Of a stretch of 64,000 nt of DNA, positions 7,810 through 15,840 are shown piece by piece. Numbering within the stretch: the first letter of the stretch is position 1; the number at the start of each line of letters is the position of its first letter. The position numbers were made by a program, and so were the translations under genes. Where the stretch lies: assembly GCF_900115685.1 (NCBI RefSeq), contig NZ_FOXJ01000005.1:317594-381593 (forward strand), in the 5' to 3' direction. Under the pieces are notes generated by a model. It had not been told where the DNA came from and searched no databases. It saw only the letters and a program-made list of their open reading frames with translations. Source of the DNA: Variovorax sp. 770b2. Its GTDB lineage: Bacteria; Pseudomonadota; Gammaproteobacteria; Burkholderiales; Burkholderiaceae_C.

Positions 7810-9468
7810 CTAGTTCTCGATCTTCCCAAGCCGGGATTCACGCAACCGGCTGGGCGCCAGAGCCCCCGCCGACTCCAGGATCGGATAGGCAATCGAGCAG
7901 ATGTGCGAATTGATGCGCTTCAGATCGCTGATCAGGTCGATATGCAATGAACTGGTCTCGATGCTGAGCGTCGTCCGGTCCGACAGCCGATCCAGGTGAG
8001 TCGTCGCATAGGCCCGCTCCAGATCCCGGAACCGGGCCTTCTCTTCAAGCAGCTTCTGCGCATCCCGAACATTCCCGTTCAGGAACACGCTCATGCTCAG
8101 CCGCAGGTTGGCCACCAGCCGCCCATGCAGCTCGACGATCTCCGCCATCCCGGCCTCCGAGAAATTGCGCTGCGGCTTGATCTTCTTGTCTTCGACATCG
8201 ATGATCACCCGCTCGATGATGTCGCCGATCTGCTCCATGTTGATCGTGAAGCTGATGATGTCCGTCCAGCGCCGGCTTTCCTCTTCGCCCAGCGCCTCGC
8301 GCGAGATGCGCGTCATGTAGTACTTGATGGCCGAGTACAGCTCGTCCACCGTGTCGTCCAGTTGCCGCAGCTCCTGCGACAGCCGCGTGTCGTTGTTGCG
8401 GATCACGTCGAGCACGCCGATCAGCATGGTCTCCACGATGTCGGCCTGGTGCAGGGCCTCGCGCGCGGCGTTCGAGATCGCGAGCGAAGGCGTCGAGAGC
8501 GCCGAGGGGTCCAGGTGCTGCGGCCGGCTGGTGCCGGAGGCCTGCGGTGTCGGCAGGATGCGCGTCACGAGCTTGGCGACCCATTGCGTGAGGCCGATGA
8601 AGCCGATGCTGATGACGATGTTGAAGGCCAGGTGGAACAGCACCACGCCGTGCGTCTGGTTCGGCAGCTCCGGCTGCACGTAGCGGATCCACAGGCCGAT
8701 GAAGGGCGCCACGATCGCCACGCCCAGCGCCTTGAAGAGCAGGTTGCCGACTGTCACCTGCCGCACCGACACCACCGACTTCGCCGTGGTCAGCACGGCG
8801 AGCAAACCGCTGCCCAGGTTGGCGCCGAGCACCAGGCCCAGCGCGACATCCAGCGGCACCACGTTCGACGTGGCCATGGCGGCGACCAGCAGCACCACGG
8901 CCAGGCTCGAATAGGCCACGATGGCCAGCACGGCGCCGATGGTGATCTCCAGCAGCACATCGCTGTTGATCGATGCCAGCACCGCCCGCATCGCAGGGGC
9001 CGAGAAGAGCGGCTCGGTGGCTTCCACCACCAGCTGCAGCGCGAGCAGCATCAGCCCCAGGCCGATCAGCACCCGCCCCACGCGGCCGGCCACGGTGGAC
9101 GAACGCGTGATGAACAGCACCACCCCCACGAAGATGAACATCGGCGAGAGCCATGAGAGGTCCGCCGAGAACAGCACCGAGATCAGTGCCGTGCCCACGT
9201 CGGCCCCCCGCATCACCGCCAGCGCCGCCGGCAGCGTGACCAGGCCCTGCCCGACGAAGGACGAGGTCATGAGCGAGGTGGCGGTGCTCGACTGCACCAG
9301 CGCCGTCACGCCGATGCCCGAGAGGGCGGCCGTGAACCGGTTGCGCATGCTCTGCACGAGGATCTTGCGCAGGTTGGCACCGAACACGCGCAGCACCCCG
9401 GTGCGAACCAGATGGGTGCCCCACACCAGCAGTGCGACTGCCGCGAGCAGATTCAGGAGATGCTTCAT
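7810..9468 (-). CDS. Na/Pi cotransporter family protein with C-terminal PhoU-like domain (552 aa)
   Basis: The N-terminal ~330 residues form two inverted NptA/PNaS-2 repeats, each with a QSS-type sodium/phosphate signature: ALVQSSTATSLM near residue 58 and the matching second-repeat segment YSSLAVVLLVAA. The C-terminal ~200 residues are helical with E/D-rich PhoU-like motifs (MEQIGDIIERV), as in bacterial YjbB-type proteins. Likely role: Na+-coupled phosphate transport, in E. coli mainly export. The start at 9468 opens the first membrane helix, although no clear Shine-Dalgarno lies before it (the upstream bases are C-rich). It precedes the ABC/phosphodiesterase operon stop by 64 bases in the other direction and is probably separate from it. 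Confidence 0.88.
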   Translation of the reverse strand: MKHLLNLLAAVALLVWGTHLVRTGVLRVFGANLRKILVQSMRNRFTAALSGIGVTALVQSSTATSLMTSSFVGQGLVTLPAALAVMRGADVGTALISVLFSADLSWLSPMFIFVGVVLFITRSSTVAGRVGRVLIGLGLMLLALQLVVEATEPLFSAPAMRAVLASINSDVLLEITIGAVLAIVAYSSLAVVLLVAAMATSNVVPLDVALGLVLGANLGSGLLAVLTTAKSVVSVRQVTVGNLLFKALGVAIVAPFIGLWIRYVQPELPNQTHGVVLFHLAFNIVISIGFIGLTQWVAKLVTRILPTPQASGTSRPQHLDPSALSTPSLAISNAAREALHQADIVETMLIGVLDVIRNNDTRLSQELRQLDDTVDELYSAIKYYMTRISREALGEEESRRWTDIISFTINMEQIGDIIERVIIDVEDKKIKPQRNFSEAGMAEIVELHGRLVANLRLSMSVFLNGNVRDAQKLLEEKARFRDLERAYATTHLDRLSDRTTLSIETSSLHIDLISDLKRINSHICSIAYPILESAGALAPSRLRESRLGKIEN

Positions 9469-9531
9469 GGGGGGCGGGTTCTGTCCTTTTCGTTTCGGTT
9501 CGTTTCGACCCCATTTTCCACAAGTGGCGAT

Positions 9532-10386
9532 TCAGTCGATCAGCGCTCCGTTGTCGTGGAAGGGATAAGGGCCTTCGAAGCGGCCGGAGGCCGCCAGATG
9601 AGTGACCAGCCGCCCGCTGCGCGCGGACCATGCGTGCACCCGGAAACCAGGTGGCTCCAGCGTCCACGCCGAGGGTGCGCCGGGTGCCAGGTCGAGGCAA
9701 ATCTGGTGCGCGGGGGCTGGCGAGGTCGAGGCGATGGTGCCGCCGAAGCGCACGTCGATGGCGCGGTGCAGGTGGCCGCAGATCACGCGCTCGACGTTGG
9801 GGTGGCGGGCGATCAGCGCTTCGAGCGCGTCGGCACCTTGCAGCAGGCCGATGTCGTCCATGTGCCCGATCAGCGTCGTGAAAGGCGGGTGGTGCATCGC
9901 GACCACGACGGATTCGCCGCGGCAGGCGTCCAGCTGTGCTTCGAGCCAGCCCAGGCGCTTTTCGCACAGCGTGCCGTGGCTCGCGCCGGGCACGCAGGTG
10001 TCCAGCGTCAGCAGCCGCAGCGCGCCGACGCGCACCGAGTACTGGATGAAGCCGCCCGTGTCGTCGCCCGTGCCGAGGTACGCGTGGCCGGGAAAGCTCC
10101 GGCGCAACTGGTCGCGGTCGTCGTGGTTGCCGGGCATCAGGTAGACCGGCATGGCGAGCGGCGCGAGCAGGCGCGCCAGGTGCTCGTACTCGGCGGCGCG
10201 GCCGAAGTCGGTCAGGTCGCCGGTGATCACCACCGCATCGGGCGACTGCCGCAGGGCCAGCACCGACTGCACCGCCTGCTGGAGATAGGGCGCGGTGTCG
10301 ATGCGCCCATAGGCCAGCCGGCCCGGCTCGCGGATGTGAAGGTCGGTCAGCTGGACCAGGAAGGTGTCGGGGGTCATGGTCATCAT
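9532..10386 (-). CDS. Metallophosphoesterase / class III cyclic-nucleotide-type phosphodiesterase (284 aa)
   Basis: Cytosolic binuclear metal phosphodiesterase of the CpdA/GpdQ group. All metal-binding motifs are visible in order: DLH near residue 14, GDLTD, GNHD, a lone HH in AMHHPP, and GHLH. The family hydrolyses cyclic nucleotides or glycerophosphodiesters. It is the last gene of the LacI-controlled ABC operon; its first ATG (10386) overlaps the ATPase stop as ATGA, so the two are translationally coupled. Further Met codons at 10383 and 10377 are alternative starts. Coupling to an uptake system suggests that the imported compound, or part of it, is a phosphodiester, but this is inference only. 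Confidence 0.85.
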   Translation of the reverse strand: MMTMTPDTFLVQLTDLHIREPGRLAYGRIDTAPYLQQAVQSVLALRQSPDAVVITGDLTDFGRAAEYEHLARLLAPLAMPVYLMPGNHDDRDQLRRSFPGHAYLGTGDDTGGFIQYSVRVGALRLLTLDTCVPGASHGTLCEKRLGWLEAQLDACRGESVVVAMHHPPFTTLIGHMDDIGLLQGADALEALIARHPNVERVICGHLHRAIDVRFGGTIASTSPAPAHQICLDLAPGAPSAWTLEPPGFRVHAWSARSGRLVTHLAASGRFEGPYPFHDNGALID

Positions 10387-11444
10387 GCGCTGGGCTCCTG
10401 CGACGTCATCAGGCGATCGGGGTGCACGCGAAGGCCCACCGGATCGCCCGGACCGAAGGGGTTGTCCCGCCCCACGTCGGCCACCAGCACGGGCTGGTCT
10501 TGCACGCGCAGTTGAAGCTGCACGCGGTCGCCGAGGAAGGTGCGGCGTTCGACGATCGCGGCACCCCAGTCGGGCCGGGGCGCGCTCACTTCGACGTCTT
10601 CGGGTCGCACCAGCAGCATGGCATGGCTCTGCCAGGCGGCTGGGCAAGGCAGGGTGCTTCCGCCGAGTCGGACGACGCCTTGCGCGATGGCCTCGGGCGC
10701 GCGCTCCAACCGGTTGACCCGGCCGAGGAACTCCGCGACGAAGGGATGCGCGGGCGCGCGGTACAGGTCCTCGCCACGTCCCACCTGCACGATGCGGCCG
10801 GCGCACATCACGGCGAGCCGGTCGGCGATGGCCAGCGCCTCCTGCTGGTCGTGCGTGACGTGGATGGCGGTGATGTGCAGGCGGCGCAGCAGCTCGGCGA
10901 GCTCGTCGCGCAGCGACTCCTTGAGCTTGGCGTCCAGCGCGGCCAGCGGTTCGTCCAGCAGCAGCACGCGCGGGCGCACGGCCACGGCGCGCGCCAGGGC
11001 CACGCGCTGGCGCTGGCCGCCGGAGAGTTCGGCGGGGCGCTTGTTCTCCAGCCCGTTGAGCCGCACGAGATCGACCAGTTCGCCGACCGCGCGCTTCTCT
11101 TCATCGGGCGCCACGCCGCGGATGCGCAGGCCATAGCCGATGTTGGCCGCCACCGTCATCTGCGGAAAGAGCGCGTAGCTTTGGAACACCATGCCCACGC
11201 CGCGATGCTCGACCGGGCGCTGCGTGACGTCCTGGCCGCCGAAGACGATGCGGCTGCCCGCGTCGGGCGCCTCCAGCCCCGCGATCAGCCGCAGCAGCGT
11301 GGTCTTGCCGCAGCCCGAGGGGCCGAGCAGGGCGAGCACCTCGCCGGGCTCCACGTGCAGGTCGGTGGGCTGCAGGCCGCGCGTGCCGTCTGCGTAGGTC
11401 TTCGCGCAGTTGGAGATGTCGATGGGGATGCGTTCAAGTTCCAT
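10383..11444 (-). CDS. ABC transporter ATP-binding protein, PotA/FbpC-like (353 aa)
   Basis: ATPase of a binding-protein-dependent importer. Walker A GPSGCGKTT at ~39-47, Q-loop region, signature LSGGQRQRVALARA, and Walker B VLLLDEPLAALD are intact. The C-terminal ~110 residues match the TOBE regulatory domain of the spermidine/iron/phosphonate class. Its start overlaps the upstream permease by 11 bases and its stop overlaps the phosphodiesterase start by four, so the operon is tightly coupled. The substrate is not determined by this subunit. Length agrees with the family. Confidence 0.9.
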   Translation of the reverse strand: MELERIPIDISNCAKTYADGTRGLQPTDLHVEPGEVLALLGPSGCGKTTLLRLIAGLEAPDAGSRIVFGGQDVTQRPVEHRGVGMVFQSYALFPQMTVAANIGYGLRIRGVAPDEEKRAVGELVDLVRLNGLENKRPAELSGGQRQRVALARAVAVRPRVLLLDEPLAALDAKLKESLRDELAELLRRLHITAIHVTHDQQEALAIADRLAVMCAGRIVQVGRGEDLYRAPAHPFVAEFLGRVNRLERAPEAIAQGVVRLGGSTLPCPAAWQSHAMLLVRPEDVEVSAPRPDWGAAIVERRTFLGDRVQLQLRVQDQPVLVADVGRDNPFGPGDPVGLRVHPDRLMTSQEPSA

Positions 11445-12234
11445 GGCGTTTCTGCATCAGGTTGGCAAGGTACTGCAGGCCCCACAGCACCGGGAGGATC
11501 ACGGCGAAGAAGACCAGCGTGTAGGCCGATCCGACCTCGATGCGCATCGAGGCATAGCTGTCGGCCAGCCCCACGGGCAGCGTGCGGGTGAGCGGCGTGT
11601 GCAGCATCCAGGTGAGGTTGAATTCGCCCACCGAGAGCGTGAACACCATCAGGCTGCCGGCCACGATGGCCGGGAACACGGCGGGCACGAGGATGCCCAT
11701 GAAGCGCTGGCGGAAGTTCGCGCCCAGCGAGCGCGCGGCCTCCTCCAGCGCGAGCAAGTCGTCGCGCTGGAAGGCCGAGCCCACGGTGCGCACCATGAAG
11801 GGCAGCGTGAAGACGATGTGGCCCACGAGGATGAAGGCGAAGCTCGTGCGAAAGGCGGTGAGCTGGCCGTAGGCGAGGATCAGCGCGAGGGCGGTGGCAA
11901 GGCCCGGCACGGCGACGGGCAGCGTCAGCAGCTCCTCGAAGATGCGCGCGGCCCGCGAGCGGCTGCGCGCCAGCGCATAGGCGCAGGGCACGCCGAGCAG
12001 CACCGTGCCGATCACGCAGGCGACGGCCAGCGCGATCGACCAGCCGACGGTGCCTCCGTAGTTCTCCCACACCTCGCCGAGCCAGCGCAGCGTGAGGCCG
12101 CTCTTCAGGCCCGCGCTGTAGTTGTTGACCAGCCCCGCCATCACCGACAGCAGCATCGGCGCGATCATGAAGAGGCTCACCAGCACGGTGATGGCCAGGA
12201 GGAATGGCGCCCTGGGTTGCGTGTTCTTGCGCAT
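11434..12234 (-). CDS. ABC transporter permease, second subunit (266 aa)
   Basis: Inner-membrane permease with six predicted helices and the BPD_transp_1 EAA motif (LEEAARSLGANFRQRFMGIL) near residue 155 that docks on the ATPase. Its N-terminus begins with charged residues, then a long first helix. Start at 12234, 13 bases after the stop of the first permease, with GGAGAC upstream. Together with the preceding permease it forms a heterodimeric channel, the usual arrangement in PotBC or PhnUV-like importers. Confidence 0.88.
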   Translation of the reverse strand: MRKNTQPRAPFLLAITVLVSLFMIAPMLLSVMAGLVNNYSAGLKSGLTLRWLGEVWENYGGTVGWSIALAVACVIGTVLLGVPCAYALARSRSRAARIFEELLTLPVAVPGLATALALILAYGQLTAFRTSFAFILVGHIVFTLPFMVRTVGSAFQRDDLLALEEAARSLGANFRQRFMGILVPAVFPAIVAGSLMVFTLSVGEFNLTWMLHTPLTRTLPVGLADSYASMRIEVGSAYTLVFFAVILPVLWGLQYLANLMQKRHGT

Positions 12235-12247
12235 GTCCGTGTCTCCT

Positions 12248-13069
12248 TCAGCGAGCGACCGGGTTGGCCCCGAAGCGCCGCGCGACGAACAGCACCAGCC
12301 AGGTCGCGAGGCCCAGCGAAATCGACAGCGACGCGGCGAGCGCGAAGTTGGCGTAGTTGGTGAACTCGTTGTAGATGGTGATCGGGATCACCTCGAACTT
12401 GCTGGCCAGCGTGAAGGCCGTGCCGAAGGCGCCCATCGAGGTCGCGAACAGGATCGCGCCGCAGGCCAGTGTGGTGGGCGCGAGCTCGGGCATCCACACG
12501 TCGCGCGCTACGCAGAGGCGCGAGGCCCCGAGCGAACGGGCGGCCTCCTCGAGCTGCATGTTCATCGCCTCGGCTGCCGCCGCATAGGTCGCAACGGCGC
12601 GCGGCAACGAGAAATACAGGTACGCGAGGAACAGGCCGAGCAGGCCGTAGGCGAAGGTGATGCGCTGGCCGATGAGGCTGTCGCTCACGTCCGCCACCAA
12701 CCCTTGCCGCCCGCCCAGCAGGATCACGAAGAAGCCGACGATCACGCCCGGGAACGACAGCGGCAGCGTGAGCAGCGACAGCAGCACGCGCTTGCCGATG
12801 AAGGCATGGCGCGCGAGGTAGATGCCCACCGCCGCGCCCAGCACCAGCGTCGCCAGCGTCACGGCCACCGACAGCACGACGGTGTTGACCATGCTTTGCA
12901 GATAGCGCGAATCGGTCAGCACCGCGAAGTAGGTGGCCCAGCCCTTGTCGGCCGGCAGCGCAAGCAGCCGCACCACCGGCAGCAGCCAGAAGGCCGTGAA
13001 GAAGGCGGCTGCGGGCGCCACGCAGGCGAGCAGCCGCCAGCGTGGGTTCCAGGCGTTGGCGGGCTTCAT
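12248..13069 (-). CDS. ABC transporter permease, first subunit (273 aa)
   Basis: Inner-membrane permease with six hydrophobic segments and an EAA loop (LEEAARSLGASRLCVARDVW) near residue 180. It sits 18 bases after the binding-protein gene and 13 bases before the second permease. The subunit resembles the PotB-type partner of spermidine, 2-aminoethylphosphonate or iron importers, which cannot be separated on this evidence. Start at 13069 is the Met just before the first helix. Confidence 0.88.
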   Translation of the reverse strand: MKPANAWNPRWRLLACVAPAAAFFTAFWLLPVVRLLALPADKGWATYFAVLTDSRYLQSMVNTVVLSVAVTLATLVLGAAVGIYLARHAFIGKRVLLSLLTLPLSFPGVIVGFFVILLGGRQGLVADVSDSLIGQRITFAYGLLGLFLAYLYFSLPRAVATYAAAAEAMNMQLEEAARSLGASRLCVARDVWMPELAPTTLACGAILFATSMGAFGTAFTLASKFEVIPITIYNEFTNYANFALAASLSISLGLATWLVLFVARRFGANPVAR

Positions 13070-13087
13070 CTCAGAGGCAACTGAAGA

Positions 13088-14101
13088 TCAGCGCACCTCT
13101 TTGAGGTAGCGGTCGGAGAACGCGCGCTGGGCCTCGGCCATGCGGGCGTAGTCCACGCTCTTGGCGCGCGCGTATTCGCTGGCCGGCAGGAACTGCGCCT
13201 CGATCTCCTTGGGCATCGCGCTCGCGCGCACCGGGCGCAGGTACGCCTTGGCCCAGATCGCCTGGCCTTCGTCGGACAGCGTGAAGTCGAGCACCTTCTT
13301 CGCGTCGGCCGCGTGCGGCGCCTTGGCGACCAGGCTCATCACGTAGGGCACGACCAGCGTGCCTTCGCTCGGGATGACGAAGGCGACGTTGGCCTTGTCC
13401 TTGTACCTGGCGCGGTAGGCGTTGAAATCGTAGTCCAGCAGGATCGCGATCTCGCCCGAGAGCACGCGCGCGTACGACGTCTGCTTGGGCACGATGGGCT
13501 CGTTCTTCTGCAGCGCCTTGAAGTAGTCGATGCCCGGCGCGAAGTTGTCCAGCGTGCCGCCACGCGCCTGGTTGACCGCCACCGCGCCCACGTAGCCGAC
13601 GAAGGCCGAGGCGGGGTCCAGGTAGCCGATGAGGCCCTTGTATTCGGGCTTGAGCAGGTCGGCCCACGACTTCGGGATCGGCTTGCCCTTGAGCGCATCG
13701 ACGTTGACCATGAAGCCGAGCGTGCCCGAGTGGATGGTGAACCAGTTGCCCGCCGGGTCCTTCAGGCCGTCGGGAATGTCTTTCCACGCGGCCGGCCTGT
13801 AGGGCTCGACCAGCCCGTCCTTGGCGGCCTGCACCGCGAAGGTCACGCCCAGGTAGGTGACGTCGGCGACGGGGCTGGCCTTCTCGGCCGCCATCTGCGC
13901 GAGCGACTGGCCCGAGTTCTTGTTGTCGGGCGGCACGGTGACGCCCGTCCTGGCCTTGATGGCCTTGAGCTGCGTGCCCCAGTCGGCCCATTCGGTCGGG
14001 CAGTTGTAGCAAATGGCGGTCTGGGCCATGACGCTGCCGGCGGCAACGAAGGTGGCGGCGAGCAGCCCGACGCGGGCGATGCGGGAAAGGCGGAGGGACA
14101 T
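13088..14101 (-). CDS. ABC transporter periplasmic substrate-binding protein (337 aa)
   Basis: Extracellular solute-binding protein of family 1 (the COG1840-like group). The Sec signal peptide covers residues ~1-26, ending AGSVMAQ. The mature protein begins with an unusual CYNC pair, two cysteines that could form a disulfide. Inside are typical features: a WADLLKPEYKG stretch and an LLDYDFNAY hinge segment. It should capture the substrate in the periplasm for the two permeases. Sequence does not reveal the ligand; group members bind iron, phosphonates, polyamines or sugar phosphates. The start at 14101 follows AAGGAGC. A run of nine G lies between this gene and lacI. Confidence 0.86.
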   Translation of the reverse strand: MSLRLSRIARVGLLAATFVAAGSVMAQTAICYNCPTEWADWGTQLKAIKARTGVTVPPDNKNSGQSLAQMAAEKASPVADVTYLGVTFAVQAAKDGLVEPYRPAAWKDIPDGLKDPAGNWFTIHSGTLGFMVNVDALKGKPIPKSWADLLKPEYKGLIGYLDPASAFVGYVGAVAVNQARGGTLDNFAPGIDYFKALQKNEPIVPKQTSYARVLSGEIAILLDYDFNAYRARYKDKANVAFVIPSEGTLVVPYVMSLVAKAPHAADAKKVLDFTLSDEGQAIWAKAYLRPVRASAMPKEIEAQFLPASEYARAKSVDYARMAEAQRAFSDRYLKEVR

Positions 14102-14151
14102 GAAGAAGCTCCTTGAGGGATGTGGGCGTAGGTGTGAGCGGGGGGGGGTGA

Positions 14152-15162
14152 TCAATCGATGGCAACGTCGCACGCGGATGCGCACGACTCGCCGTCGCGG
14201 AAGGTGTGGGGCAAGAGCAGGCTCGCGTCGGCCTGCAGCGTGGTGCCGCCGGCCATCGCCTGGACCAGCAGCTCGACGCTGTGGCGGCCGATGTCGCTGT
14301 TGGGCTGCGCGATGGTGGTGAGCGCGGGCGTGAGGTCTTCGCCGAGCGCGATGCCGTCGAAGCCGATCACGCTGAGGTCCTCGGGCACCGAGAGGCCGCC
14401 CAGGTGCGCGGCGCGGATGCTGCGGATGGCGAGCAGGTCGTTCGAGCAGACGAGCGCGGTGGGGCGGTTGTCGGCCTGCAGCACGTTGGCCAACGCGTCG
14501 ACGGCGCTTTCGACAAAGGGCACTTCGATCAGCGGCGGTGCCTTGAGTCCGGCATCGGCCATGCCCTTGCGGTAGCCGCGCAGGCGCTGTTGCGCGCGGT
14601 CGGACGCAGCGAGCGTGCCGCTGACCATCGCGATGCGGCGATGGCCGAGCAGCACGAGGCGCGCGACCGCATCGGCCACGGCGGCTTCGCTGTCGACGGT
14701 GACGCAGGGGTGGTCCGCGTGCCGGTTGTAGGCGAGCACATAGGGCGTGCCGGTGGTGCGCAGCCGCGCGAGCGCCTTCGAGGTGGACGGGTTGGAGACC
14801 ACGAGGATCAGCCCGTCGACGTTGCCGGCGAGCAGCAGCTGGACCGCGCGCTCTTCCTCGTCGAGCCGGTAGCCCGTGGTGACGGGGAGGATCGCGTAGC
14901 CGCCCGCGATGGCCGCGCGCGCGATGCCCTGCAGGCATTCGGCGAAGGTCGGGTTCAGCAGCGTGGGCAGCACGACGCCCAGCGCACGGCTGCGCTGGGT
15001 GCGCAAGGTGCGCGCACTGGCGTTGGGCACGTAGTGCAGCTCGCGCGCGACGCGCTCCACCAGCTCGCGCGTGGCGGGCGTGACCTTGTCGGGGAAATTG
15101 AAGGCCCGCGACACGGTGGCCACGGAGACCTTGGCTTTGGCGGCTACGGCTTGGATGCTCAT
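14152..15162 (-). CDS. LacI family transcriptional regulator (336 aa)
   Basis: The N-terminal helix-turn-helix reads SIQAVAAKAKVSVATVSRAFN at residues ~2-22, the classical LacI pattern, followed by the hinge helix and a periplasmic-binding-like effector domain (residues ~60-330). It is the first gene of the unit that continues into the binding protein, permeases, ATPase and phosphodiesterase, all on the minus strand. A perfect palindrome lies 12 bases upstream of its start, the expected site for autoregulation and operon control. The effector is unknown but probably the imported compound or a derivative. The start at 15162 gives the standard family N-terminus. Confidence 0.9.
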   Translation of the reverse strand: MSIQAVAAKAKVSVATVSRAFNFPDKVTPATRELVERVARELHYVPNASARTLRTQRSRALGVVLPTLLNPTFAECLQGIARAAIAGGYAILPVTTGYRLDEEERAVQLLLAGNVDGLILVVSNPSTSKALARLRTTGTPYVLAYNRHADHPCVTVDSEAAVADAVARLVLLGHRRIAMVSGTLAASDRAQQRLRGYRKGMADAGLKAPPLIEVPFVESAVDALANVLQADNRPTALVCSNDLLAIRSIRAAHLGGLSVPEDLSVIGFDGIALGEDLTPALTTIAQPNSDIGRHSVELLVQAMAGGTTLQADASLLLPHTFRDGESCASACDVAID

Positions 15163-15174
15163 CGTGCGGTATTC

Positions 15175-15190
15175 ATGTAATCGATTACAT
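15175..15190. promoter_or_regulatory. Palindromic LacI-family operator
   Basis: ATGTAATCGATTACAT is a perfect 16-bp palindrome centred on CG, the typical shape of a LacI-family operator. It lies 12 bases upstream of the lacI start. I did not find a second copy in the gap before the binding-protein gene, so the whole operon probably depends on this one site. Confidence 0.75.
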
Positions 15191-15285
15191 TGAACCGCGG
15201 CAGTATGACTTCGTCATGACATCGATTGAAGCGGGGAGAAACCCTCGGCGTGCCGGCAACGGTCGGGCGCGTGCGAGCCGGCCCC

Positions 15286-15310
15286 AAAAAAAAGGGCCCG
15301 AAGGCCCTTT
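15286..15310 (-). terminator. Terminator of the ribF-ileS-lspA unit
   Basis: AAAGGGCC at 15291-15298 pairs perfectly with GGCCCTTT at 15303-15310 across a CGAA loop. Reading the minus strand the hairpin is followed by a run of eight T. It lies just after the lspA stop and ends the minus-strand transcript. Confidence 0.88.
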
Positions 15311-15321
15311 GACTAACTGCT

Positions 15322-15840
15322 TTACTTGCCCCGGCGAACCCGCCGGATCTCGTCCACGATGAGGCAGATGGCCCCGAGCGTGATCGCGCTGTCCGCCGCA
15401 TTGAACGCCGGGAAATACCAGTTGCCCGCGTGGAAGCTCAGGAAGTCGACGACGTAGCCGTGCATCATCCGGTCGACCACGTTGCCGATGGCGCCGCCCA
15501 GGATGCAGGCCATCGCGAACGAAAACAGCTTCTGCCCCGCGTGCGACTTCAGCATCCAGACGATGAACACGGCAGCCGCCACGCCGATCGCCGTGAAGAA
15601 CCAGCGCTGCCACCCCGAGTGGTCGGCGAGGAACGAAAACGCAGCGCCCGTGTTGTGCGCCCGCACGACGTTGAAGAAGCTCGTCACGTAGGTCGCATCG
15701 CCCAGCTTGTAGTAGCCCAGGATCAGCGTCTTGGTGAACTGGTCGATGATCACGATGATCACCGCCAGCCCGAGCCAGGGCCAGATGCCCAGGCTGCCAC
15801 CGCGCGAGCGCGATGCCGATGCGGAGCGTGTCGTGGCCAT
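15322..15840 (-). CDS. lspA: Lipoprotein signal peptidase LspA (172 aa)
   Basis: Inner-membrane aspartic protease that cleaves the signal peptide of diacylglyceryl-prolipoproteins. Four hydrophobic helices are visible. The catalytic aspartates are Asp123 in NVVDR and Asp150 in FNAADSAI, with the conserved NTGAAFSFL near 63-71. Its ATG overlaps the ileS stop by one base (TGATG), so translation is coupled, the usual ileS-lspA arrangement. The N-terminal ~18 residues are Ser/Arg-rich and longer than in E. coli. Confidence 0.95.
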   Translation of the reverse strand: MATTRSASASRSRGGSLGIWPWLGLAVIIVIIDQFTKTLILGYYKLGDATYVTSFFNVVRAHNTGAAFSFLADHSGWQRWFFTAIGVAAAVFIVWMLKSHAGQKLFSFAMACILGGAIGNVVDRMMHGYVVDFLSFHAGNWYFPAFNAADSAITLGAICLIVDEIRRVRRGK

